A stretch of 64,000 nt of DNA, taken from assembly GCF_029227915.1 (NCBI RefSeq), contig NC_079879.1, positions 33,980,501 through 34,044,500 of the forward strand, read 5' to 3'. Under the pieces are notes generated by a model, which worked only from the letters and a program-made list of their open reading frames with translations, was not told the DNA's origin and did not search any database. This document shows, piece by piece, positions 54,625 to 64,000 of the stretch. Within the stretch, counting starts at the first letter, position 1; every line of letters begins with the position of its first letter. Source of the DNA: Hydractinia symbiolongicarpus (Eukaryota > Cnidaria > Hydrozoa > Anthoathecata > Hydractiniidae). Position numbers and translations under genes: made by a program.

Positions 54625-55165
54625 TCTATATAATAATACATAGACTGTGTGTCTGTGTCTGTAACAGGCAAAGTAGATATCTTCATTTTACTTTGATGCC
54701 GCCAAAAAAGTCATGTCTCAAATGACCTCAATTGTTAAACGCTGCAACATCACTAATTTAACGTCAATGACTTATATTAAATTAATGAAGCCATTACAAT
54801 GCACTTAAAACTTTAAGGCCAAATAACTTAGAAACGAGGTGGTGACCTCAGTCATTTTTTACTGAATGGGTTACTAGGCAGGGACTACACCTGGGACCAA
54901 ATTGGGTAAGTTTTCCAAACAAGTACTCAAATCCGTTTCGGAATGGACGAGTTTATGACATCATCAAAAAACCTTTAAACCACAATATCTCTGTAACTGT
55001 TTGTCACAGATACATAATCCTATACATTTTTTGATCAAAGTTTCAAGATCTCAAGAGAAAACAACATGTATACAAATTTCTAAAAAAAATTTTTTTTGTT
55101 TACCTCAACAAAATTTTGAAACCCTTATATCTCCGAAAACATATGGTCAATAAACACATGCAGGG
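54625..55165 (+). mobile_element. Helitron-like element, unit 2 (3'-truncated)
   Basis: It begins TCTATATAATAATACATAG immediately after the CTAG of unit 1. The same blocks follow in the same order (GCCAAATAACTTAGAAACG, CCAAATTGGGTAAG, TCCGTTTCGGAATGGACG, ATAATCCTATACATTTT, TATACAAATTTCTAAAAAAA), about 75-80 percent alike by eye. No CTAG terminus was found; the end near 55165 is approximate. Confidence 0.6.
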
Positions 55166-56098
55166 TTCTAATCAGAAAAGTAAAGTCGGTTTGAAAAAAT
55201 TTCGGCACTCTGTAGCGAAGTAAACAACCATCTAAAAGTGGCCTAGGAACACTGTAGATCAATTACCATTGGCTTGTTCATTAGTAGCTACTTTTTTGAC
55301 GAAAATTTGTATTTTTTTGTGACCTGTGAGCTTTAGTGCTAGAGCACTAATTTTGTTTAGGAAATCTATGGGGAAATATAAGTCAGAGTACACAGAATTT
55401 ATGTCAACATGACTGGGTCTATCAACAAGAACTGTGTGAGCCAAACATACCTTTCTATGGTTAGAGTGGTAACAATATACGTGGTAACAGTATCCTAAAA
55501 GACCTGTATACACATAACTTTGACTTGAAACTTAATGGAAAACATACTGCAAACAGTGCCACAGAAAACTTTTTTTGCATACAGTAAAGTACTAAAATTA
55601 TGTTTAATACAATTTTATTCATAAATATAGTTAATGAAGTCACACAACTCTGTTTACTTTTTTGTGGCCAGGTTAACAGAATTGAAAGCACTGTTTTGCA
55701 TTCTCAGGAATAATTCAGGCAAATTCAGGAGAAAATCATGAATTACATTCAAAAAGTTGCCTGCACTTGCTTGTCACCACCCTTGTGGTTTGGGTCAAAT
55801 TTAAAAAAAAATAATACCTGCAAAATATTCTTCAAAAATAAATTACAGTATATATTTCAGAGTAAAACCATAAACAACAAATGGCTAAATTCAAAGTAGA
55901 AGTTATGTGTGATAAACACGTGTACACCTACAAACATGCAAAATAATTCAAGTGTGCGCTTGCATGCCCAAAACATTTTGGTCCATTTATAGTCCTGGAC
56001 ATGCATATTTAAAATCATTATTTTTTTAACATGATTAGATTATAACCTGCAGTAACAAGAAACTGTTCATGATGTTGGTTTTTTAATTATTTTGGATA
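55166..56098. other. ERI1 5' flank
   Basis: No exon recognised apart from the run-in to the ERI1 start codon. Probably holds the ERI1 promoter. Confidence 0.35.
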
Positions 56099-59000
56099 AT
56101 GAGTTATGATGAGCACAGTGCAGAAGCATTTGGAAGCCCATCTCATCTCAATGATTTAAGTGATGGAAAAAAGGTAGAAAGAGAATTTAGTCACCCTGTG
56201 TACAAGAAAATATCAGCTGCAAATGGGCGGATCAATCGAATGACTTTGAAAAACTTAGAAGACGCCTTATCCTACCTAAATTTGTCAACAAGGTAAAAAT
56301 ATTTGTTCATATTAGTAAAATGTGTCAGGGAAATATAGTGAAATGTGGAAGTCAGGAGTATATGGAGAAGGTGGGAAGCCAGAGGAATAAGTCATTCATA
56401 GTTAATCTTTTGTTCATCGTCAATCGCTGGATTTACATTTTAAAACAGAAAATGCTTTTAAAAAAGCGCTTTAGTTAATTATTTGAGAAAAAAAACCATG
56501 TATACTTTTATATTCTGAGGGTGGATCTAGGATTTTTTTTGACTGGTGGTACAACTGGGGGTGTGGGGGGCGTTGTGAGCCCCCAACGCCCTTAAACAGC
56601 TAAAATAGCTTAGAATCATCTCTCAGACTCATCTTTGATAAGTAGGTGTAAGGTGGGTTTTTTAGTTTTTTAGCTGACGAAGATTATATTTTTGCATGTT
56701 TTTTGTACAACTTCAATAATTAAAATGTTATCTTTAAAAATTTTGGTGTCATGCCTTATTACTTTTACAGAACACCAGATAATAATATACAAGATTTATT
56801 ACTTTTTTTTTAATACTTTTAATTGTCGTTCTGCATATCTAACATTTTAAATTTTTTTGGATATTTTATTGCCAGCATATCGATTACGTCATCTAAATTT
56901 CTTTTCATCTCGTTGTGGATATTTAGCAATACGAAGCCATTAAATCGATCTTAAAGAAAAGTTTCAAAATTATAATTAAATGTACTTAATATGGTGTTTC
57001 ACAATTAAAACAGATAACTCGATAAATTAATTGGTAAGATACACAATAAGATTAAAAATGTCATATTCTCCTTAATACGCAACGTATTATTATAAAAACA
57101 TACATGTGTCTTGAATATGTCTTTACTCGTCGTAGCGTTGGTATAGATCTCTTACAGGAACATGTCGTTACTGACACTACAGCAAGAATATGTAAAATCT
57201 TGAAGATATTTGGGTCATTATCATCATCATCATTCTCAGTTTAACGTCCGTTTTCCATGCTAGCATGGGTTGGACGGGGTATATTGATGACCCTCTTCCA
57301 ATCTGATCTGGATTGTGTTAGATCTAAACTCAACTTCCTCTGTATCAAGTCTGTCCTTATAACCTCCTGCCAAGTCTTTCTCTGTCTGCTTCTGGGCTTT
57401 GCCCCGGGAACTATCAAGTCTCTACACTTTCTTACCCAATTATCCTCCTCCATTCTTTCCAAGTGCCCCAGCCAATTCAATCTTCTTATCTGGATAACAT
57501 CTCTAATTCTACGGAGATTTAGCCTGCTTCTTAGCTCATCTGAATTCTTTCTGTCTCTCAGACTGGCGTTACACATCCACCTAACCATTCTCATATCATT
57601 CCTTTCTAAACGGTCAAGATCTTCCTGCTTCACTGCCCATGTCTCACTACCGTACAACATAACACTTCTTACACAGGCCTCATACAACCTACCTTTTACC
57701 TCAATTGACAGGACTCTGCTAGTCAACAAAGGAAGTAACTCTCTGAACTTTTTCCAAGCAGAACCTATCCTGCAAGTAACACTTCTTCCAACACCCCCTT
57801 CACTGCCCAACATATCACCTAAGTAACAGAAGTTCTCAACTATCTCTAACGAGCCACTGTTGTACATCATTAAAGCTGGAAATACTTCATTCTCTATAAT
57901 CTCACCTTTGCAAGGCTTGCATACAAACTGAATGTCAGCTCTTAACCTTCCACTAATACTACTGCACTTCTTATGTACCCAATGCTTGCAAGTCTGACAA
58001 AAAATTGAGTTACTACCAACCCCTTTCCTGCAAACTCCACAAGGCCACTTTCCTACTACAAGGTCACACTTGGCCGCAATGCTACTAATCATGACTTTAG
58101 ACTTTTCTTTGTTCACCCTTAGCCCTTTCTCTTCTAGTCCTTTCTTCCACTTCTCAAACTTTTCAACTAATTCTTCCATCGACTCTGCTATGGGAACCAA
58201 ATCATCTGCATACAATAACTCCCATGGACAACCTGTTCTGAACTCCATCGACAGCGCTTCTAAGACTAGAATAAACAACAAAGGACTAAGTACAGAACCC
58301 TAATGTACACCAACATTTACACTAAATTCATCACTAAGTGAATCGTTAATCCTGACACGACTTCTAGCATTGCTGTACATAGACTGTACCATCGTAACTA
58401 GACACTCATCCACACCTAATTTTCTCATAGCCCACCAAATAACTTTACGTGGCACTCTATCAAAAGCTTTCTCTAAATCTACAAAGGCAAAATAGAGATT
58501 CTTACTCTTTTCTAAATACTTTTCCTGAAGCTGTCTGAGTAAAAATATTGTAATATCTGTAGTGCCATGCCCTGGAACAAAACCAAATTGCATCTTATCT
58601 ATATCAATTCTTTCTCTAAGTAACTTATCAATAACTCTTTCAATAACTTTTATTACTTGATCAACCAACTTCAAACCTCTCTTTCTAAAGCATCACCCTT
58701 GCCCTTGAAGCAATTCACTATTACACTCGACTGCCACTCACTCGGAATAGCACCATCCTTTATAATCTGATTAGCAAGACTTGTAATAAGCTCAACTCCA
58801 ATATATCCAGATGCTTTTACCATCTCTGCAACATTACCTAATACTCCTGCAGCCTTGCCAATCTTCAATTTCCTAATAGCCGCCACTACCCATTCTGTAT
58901 TGATCAGGCCCTTCTACAATATCATCATCAGACAAATTATCCTCAACCCAATCAAACTCAGTGTTAAGCAACCTCTGATAATAATTCTTCCAAGCTACCC

Positions 59001-62000
59001 TTTTCTCCTCCTCTGTGCTAGCCAAAACACCTTCATCATAACGTATACACTTCTCACCTACAACATCTTGATTAGTCTTTTTCATTTGCTTTGGTATCTT
59101 TAATACCGCATTGCACTGGTCTTTCCTTCTTAACACATCTGCAAATCTCTCTGCTTCTGATTTTGCCTTATACACTGGTGTACGAGCATGACGTTTAGCT
59201 TCTAAGTAAATATTTTTACTACCACCTGACTTCCACTCTTTCCAAAGTTTCCTCTTTTCCTTTATACACTGGTCAACGTCATTATTCCACCACCAGGTGT
59301 GTCTATGTCTAGCTGGTCCTTTCGTTCACCCACAGGTATCATCAGAAGTTTCTAGATGGCAATTCTTCAAAGTAGTCCAAGTACTTTCAACATTGTCACT
59401 ATCACACTGACCATTGTGGGCTAACTGCTGAACTTTTGCACTAAATTGTCTTGCTACAATCTCTTCCTTCAGCTTCCAGACTTTTCGACGGGGCCTGTAC
59501 TTTCCCTTGGCTTCTTTAACACTCTTCAGGATAATATCAACATAAAAATATGTGCAGCTAATGTATTATTAATTATTTCTAAGAAATAAAGCTGAATGTT
59601 TACTTTCAATGTATAGAACTTCCTCTTTTAAAAACACAAGCAAAAAATTACTTCTTACTTCTTAAACCTCTGCCATTTAAATTCATTGATTTGGTTCAAA
59701 TAACCCAGATGGTATTTTTCTCACCTCACCCATTCTTGACCACATAATGGTGATACATTAGCGCATATATTCTGTACTTGTTCTTGGTGTAATCAACCCA
59801 TTATTAAAATTTTCATGGAGGTCATCTATATCATACGGTTTTAATATATTTCCCAATAACTGTTGCAAGAGCAAGCATATCCATTAAAGAGCAGAATCTT
59901 GTATTATTAGGATTATAAATGGCTTACTTGATGACACATGACTTCCTATCTAAGTTTTTATTTCCTGTAAATTCATCAGCAACATTATAAGAAAATATTG
60001 ATGCAAAAAGTCCTCTGCAAAAACAAATGTTTAAATAAAAGTCTATATATATTATTGATTAGAGGCATTTATTGAAGATAAAAGATAAAAGTTCAAACAT
60101 AAACAAAACACAATGTTTATAAAAATTATGCTGAGAATTTTACTTGCTGGTATTTGAACTTTGAGTAGGTAGGCAGCTAGTAACATTTCTGTATTTAAAA
60201 CTTATATTAGGAAATACACAAGCAAGCAAATAAAATTTCTCCCCTTAAACATTTATAAATAGACTTTGTAGGAAATTTTTCCAAGTGAGCACTCAGTAGT
60301 GTCTTTGAGATTCAGTCCAACTTTTTCTTCCCAACTCTTGCATCCAAATCTGATAATTCTCCAATTAATGTTGAAATATAATGCTTTACATCTCGCTCCA
60401 AATCTTCAATTAACTTCAGTTGTTGAAATCTGATATCGACTCCGTCACTTCAACACTCTTCAAGGCATAAATCAAATAAAAAAACGCCGACCTGTTTCAC
60501 AAAAATTGTAAAAGAGAGAGTTTGCAGATCACTCACCTGAATGTATGTCCTGGATCGTCATGCCGTATAATTTTCACTTTACATCAGTTGGCTACACCAG
60601 GGAGGACCCGGAAATCAGTTTTACACGCAACGGACGCTGGTGGCTTTTATTCTAGTTCATTTTAATAATGGATGTAAAAATCAGAAAGCAAAAGCCTCAG
60701 AGAGATTTTTGCTGGTGAATTTACACCAGCACGCCATAGCTTATATCAAGGAAAAAACACTCAGGTTTAAACAGGAGTAAATGTCCTGGCATGACGCCCT
60801 TCACACACCAAAACCTGCATGAAGATTGATCAGGACTGCTAGCTTTAATAATTTTAAAAATGTGAGCAACGTTAAAAAAACTTACCTTATTACACAAATA
60901 CAACGCGGTAACCAAATAACGCAAAGCAAATTAATGTGATCACAAATTAGCGCGAATCGCACATACAGATGCAAAAATGTGTGGTTATTAATGTGAATCA
61001 ACAAAATTTGAATATTCAAATAGTATTTAATTAACACAAATTTTTACTGTCAGCAAATAAAGAAAATGTTGATGAAAATATTTTAGAGGAACTAGGGATT
61101 AAAGAAAATGAAGATAATGACAATGGAATTTTGAACAGAAGCAGCTGATAATAAAGAACATTCAAATGTTATAAATAATACTTTTAGTTTCTCTTGTACC
61201 TATCCTTGTATCCTAATTCTTCATAAAAAATCAATATATATTTGCTTTGGTGGCTTTAAAAATCTATATAAACGCTAGGACATTAATAATGGATGAGAAA
61301 TTCCCACAAACACAAAATTAAAAATTTAAAATAAAAAATTTAATTCGCGTTAATAAATTATATTATATTATATTATTATTATATTTATATATATCCATTA
61401 TATTCATATAGTACGGTAATTATCAAAATTCCTTTCGCTCTGTGCACTGCGCAAAGGTTTGCTGCCTTGACGTTGGGAACAAACATAGTATAAGTTCCAG
61501 TTATATTTGCAGTCGCGAATTTCAACCCATGTGATAATGTTGTAAGTGGAGTCTTTAATTAAACTTTGTAACTACTTGTGGAACAAAAATGTGTAAATTA
61601 AATTACATAAAGTTGAATGGCAGCTTATGATGACAAAGGTGATAAAAATCATTTAGTATTCCGTTATTGTCAAAATATTTTTAATATTTCAGTTATTAGA
61701 TTTTTCTCCAAAAGACAACTATACCAGAGCTTAAAATAATGTTTTCAAAGCTAACGTTCATAAAATCATTATTTTTTAAATCCTAGCGATCATACTTTCC
61801 AAACAAACATGGTGAGAGATGTTGTGCATGTCAATAGAAATTATAGTGTGGTAGGAGGCGTGCGCGTGAATAAACATCGTACAAATGTGAAACTATGACG
61901 CTATTACTTCAAACAAACGTTTGCGCAACTTTCATTTGCATGCTTCGGTTTTGGATGTCTTGATATCAAAACACTATCCTAAACTATTGTGTAGGAAGTA

Positions 62001-63907
62001 TGTCAATTGCTTTAACCACTAGGCACCCTGAAAAGAACCCTGCAATTTAGATTACACTTTTCAACAGCCTTGAAAATTTTGTAATGGCCTGTTTGCCAAA
62101 CCTATTGGAATCAACTATTTGTACTTTTGAGGTGTACAAAGGACCTATTTTTGCCTGGTTTCAGTAAGATATTTTTTAAATAAATTACTTTGGTTATGGT
62201 GGCAGTTTCATTATAGTCAGGTAAAGAATTTTATATAGAATATTGAACCTGAAGGGGGGACAAATTTCCAGTGTCTTATGTGACTAAGCATAACGTTTGT
62301 TTGGCATATGATTGAGTGCTAAAATTTTGGGACTTTTCCAAACTTTTCAGGGTAGGAGTAATTTTTTGTGAATTTTGAAAAGCACGAGTTTTGTAAGATA
62401 TTGTATTTGTTATATAAATATTTATTGCATGTATGTTGGTCGCCAGGTGGTTGCCAAAGGGTTTGCTTATTACATGCATGGGTCCTAGGGATAAATTACA
62501 GACCAAATTTGAAGGAAATATAAATACAGCTGTATGACGTCATTATACTATTTTCCTTACCTAAAACATTTTTTTATATGCAAAATTTCACATATGTACC
62601 AAGTTTAATGACGTATATAAGTGTCATTATTTCTTCAAAAACACTTTTATCTTTATTGTTAAAATAAGAAACTTTGCAGATACAACGTCATTTTTTATCT
62701 AGTCATACACAGTCTACAAGTCTACCAAGAATCAATGTCTTTTGGGATTTAAGGCCTTTAATATGATCAAGAGTAAAAAGTTTTAAGACCCTGAAAAATC
62801 ATGAAAAAAAATCATTAAAATTACTCAGTCAATGAGCCTTAGTGACCCTAATTTTGTTTCAATAAATTGACTGAACACCCAGTTAAGGCAATACCCAATG
62901 AAGGTAAACAAAGCACTATGCACCTATATTGAATCTAAGAAGTGTTTACATATTTTAGCTCACTTCAGCTATCAACCCAATGTGAACAGCAATTAGCATC
63001 GTCTAAATTAAACGTATAGGGCATATCATAATAAACACTAATTTTGTTTTTGTTTGATACTATTGGATTATTTTATACATTGATACTATTATATCAATAA
63101 TTATATCAATTATCATCATCATCATCATCATTCTCGGCTTAACATCCGTTTTCCATGCTAGCATGGGTTGGATGGGGTATATTAATGACCCTCTTCCAAT
63201 CTAATCTAGACTGTGTTAGATCTAAACTCAACTTTCCCTGTATCAAGTCTGTCCTTATAACATCCTGCCAAGTCTTTCTCGGTCTGCCTCTGGGCTTTGC
63301 CCCAGGTACTATCAAGTCTCATGACGAAAGAAATTCTAGTTTTTATTTTACCAATGTGTTATGCAATTTGCTATTACAGTATCTTTTATACTTTTACAGA
63401 ATTTAATTTTTCAATTTTGGAGTAAAATCACAAAAATGTTTTTTTTTGCTTGTTACTTCTTGAAGTATAAAAGTTTGTTGTTACCGTGTGTGTTAGATGC
63501 TATTGTAGAAAATTTTTTTTTGCAGAGGATCTAAAGAAATTCTACAAAAACGTCTGAAAGCTTACGTGAAAAAAGACAACTTGAAAAGAGACAATGTGGA
63601 TGACACTGCAGCACCGCATTACGTAGACTACTATATCGTGATTGATTTCGAAGCGACATGTGAAGAGCAAAATCCGCCTGGCTATGAACATGAAATTATC
63701 GAGTTTCCTGCAGTTCTTATCAATGCTGACACATACGAAGTTGTATGTGATGTTTCTTTCTAGATTACTTAGTTTCTATATTTACTTTTGCAAATAAATA
63801 TTTTGCAATTTATTTTTATCTAGGTAGCTGAATTTGCATCATATTGTAGACCAGTTGTCCATCCAACTCTTTCCGAATTCTGCAAAAGATTGACTGGGAT
63901 TACACAG
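56099..63907 (+). CDS. ERI1: ERI1 (3'-5' exoribonuclease 1, 3'hExo), first three exons; gene continues past the window
   Basis: Exons 56099-56292, 63526-63742 and 63824-63907 join in phase. The first encodes an acidic N-terminus and the start of a SAP domain (NGRINRMTLKNLEDALSYLN). The second completes it (KEILQKRLKAYVKKD) and begins the DEDDh exonuclease: YYIVIDFEATCEE with the first catalytic Asp and Glu (Exo I), then HEIIEFPAVLIN. The third has VAEFASYCRPVVHPTLSEFC and ends LTGITQ. The remaining Asp, His and Asp motifs must lie beyond 64000. ERI1 binds the histone mRNA stem-loop through SAP and trims histone mRNA and 5.8S rRNA 3' ends; in several animals it also limits small RNAs. Intron 1 is over 7 kb and filled with repeats. 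Confidence 0.93.
56510..56600. repeat. Small G/C-rich foldback repeat fragment
   Basis: GTGTGGGGGGCGTTGTGAG is followed directly by CCCCCAACGCCC, complementary to the GGGGCGTTG part. It is GC-rich in an AT-rich intron (ERI1 intron 1), so probably part of a MITE-like repeat. Confidence 0.4.
57225..59545 (-). mobile_element. LINE with a PHD-type zinc finger inside its reverse transcriptase
   Basis: Read right to left: an upstream region (about 59545-58873: WKLKEEIVARQF, WKEWKSGGSKNIYLEAKR, RVAWKNYYQRLLNTEFDW), RT fingers and palm (58886-58300: AIRKLKIGKAAG, FGFVPGHGTTDI, FAFVDLEKAFDRVP), and a final frame 58281-57241 with ELLYADDLVPIAES, the zinc finger and the thumb (LYGSETWAV, RLNWLGHLERM). 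A single stop interrupts GVH-stop-GSVLSPLLF and two frame changes occur nearby. The finger has CGVC, FCQTC, KHWVHKKC and FVCKPC, i.e. a C4HC3 pattern. The 3' tail is (GAT)n (plus-strand ATC repeat at 57219-57233). No endonuclease domain was seen: 5' truncated. Confidence 0.85.
59546..60311. other. ERI1 intron 1, unassigned stretch
   Basis: AT-rich intron sequence with no recognised feature. Confidence 0.35.
60312..60561 (-). CDS. Possible tiny two-exon gene (50 residues), hypothetical
   Basis: Exon 60561-60537 (MTIQDIHS plus one base) has a good donor (GTGAGT). With the acceptor at 60440 it joins 60439-60312 in phase, giving VDIRFQQLKLIEDLERD then VKHYISTLIGELSD and LDARVGKKKLD before the stop. 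The product would be a helical, charged coiled-coil peptide. No family recognised. An alternative acceptor eight bases upstream would change the junction and the frame of the first exon. The coding-like look of the second exon is the main evidence; it may also be an unspliced relic. Confidence 0.3.
60562..63112. other. ERI1 intron 1, unassigned stretch
   Basis: AT-rich with no recognised protein, RNA gene or repeat of note. Confidence 0.35.
63113..63318 (-). mobile_element. 5'-truncated copy of the PHD-finger LINE
   Basis: Plus-strand ATC repeats followed by TTCTCGGCTTAACATCC and then about 170 bp closely matching 57225-57420 (the LINE C-terminus), ending abruptly at CAAGTCT before AT-rich intron. 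It is about 90-95 percent like the first copy by eye. It lies about 200 bp before ERI1 exon 2. Confidence 0.85.
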
Positions 63908-64000
63908 GTATACTCATTACAATAACTGTTCTGTTTATGGCTTTTTAATATCACAGTGTCCAGTACACACGGAAAAATAATTTATACCATAGAAATGGGT

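Overview
This is a eukaryotic, AT-rich window. The genes have many short exons with GT-AG borders, introns crowded with mobile DNA, and metazoan protein families. The mix (BCCIP, PACRGL, CMTR1, FHIP2 and ERI1 homologues, a nested intronless class A GPCR, Ty1/copia and Ty3/gypsy remnants, several LINE and SINE families, Helitron-like repeats) and the AT-richness suggest an early-branching animal, most likely a cnidarian and perhaps a hydrozoan. That placement is inference; the sequence read alone does not fix the species. Exon models were assembled by hand from reading frame, phase and splice consensus.

Layout. 283-5549 (+): BCCIP homologue, 8 exons. Its second intron holds a TA-flanked terminal-inverted-repeat element (1297-2676) and a second inverted repeat. 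6997-15230 (+): coiled-coil protein, possibly CCDC172-like, model incomplete in the middle. About 17060-20365 (-): a decayed Ty1/copia retrotransposon with large internal deletions. 20860-25873 (+): PACRGL homologue, 7 exons, with a complete intronless class A GPCR (24254-25366, -) inside its last intron. 28068-33061 (-): a cryptic multi-exon gene, rebuilt here from matching exon phases, encoding a probable single-pass membrane protein with a JmjC/cupin-like domain whose metal-binding residues look altered. 34128-36602 (-): intronless CMTR1 cap methyltransferase. 37643-44173 (-): FHIP2 (FAM160B) homologue, 20 exons, all phases closing.

44430-50000 is a repeat hub: an (ATC)n tract, a SINE ending in about 260 bp of (AAT)n, nested LINE copies on the minus strand and a second SINE family. 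50895-52605 (+) is a wrecked Ty3/gypsy element bounded by a 39-bp direct repeat. 53896 to about 55165 holds two head-to-tail Helitron-like units. 56099 to the window end (+) is the start of an ERI1 (3'hExo) gene. Its first intron, over 7 kb, holds a LINE whose reverse transcriptase carries an in-frame PHD-type zinc finger (57225-59545), a possible tiny gene (60312-60561, -) and a 5'-truncated copy of the same LINE (63113-63318).

The host genes are unrelated housekeeping or ciliary functions: genome stability and ribosome biogenesis (BCCIP), axonemal or ciliary roles (PACRGL, perhaps the CCDC172-like protein), RNA capping (CMTR1), dynein cargo adaptors (FHIP2) and histone-mRNA/small-RNA trimming (ERI1). 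No operon-like logic is visible.
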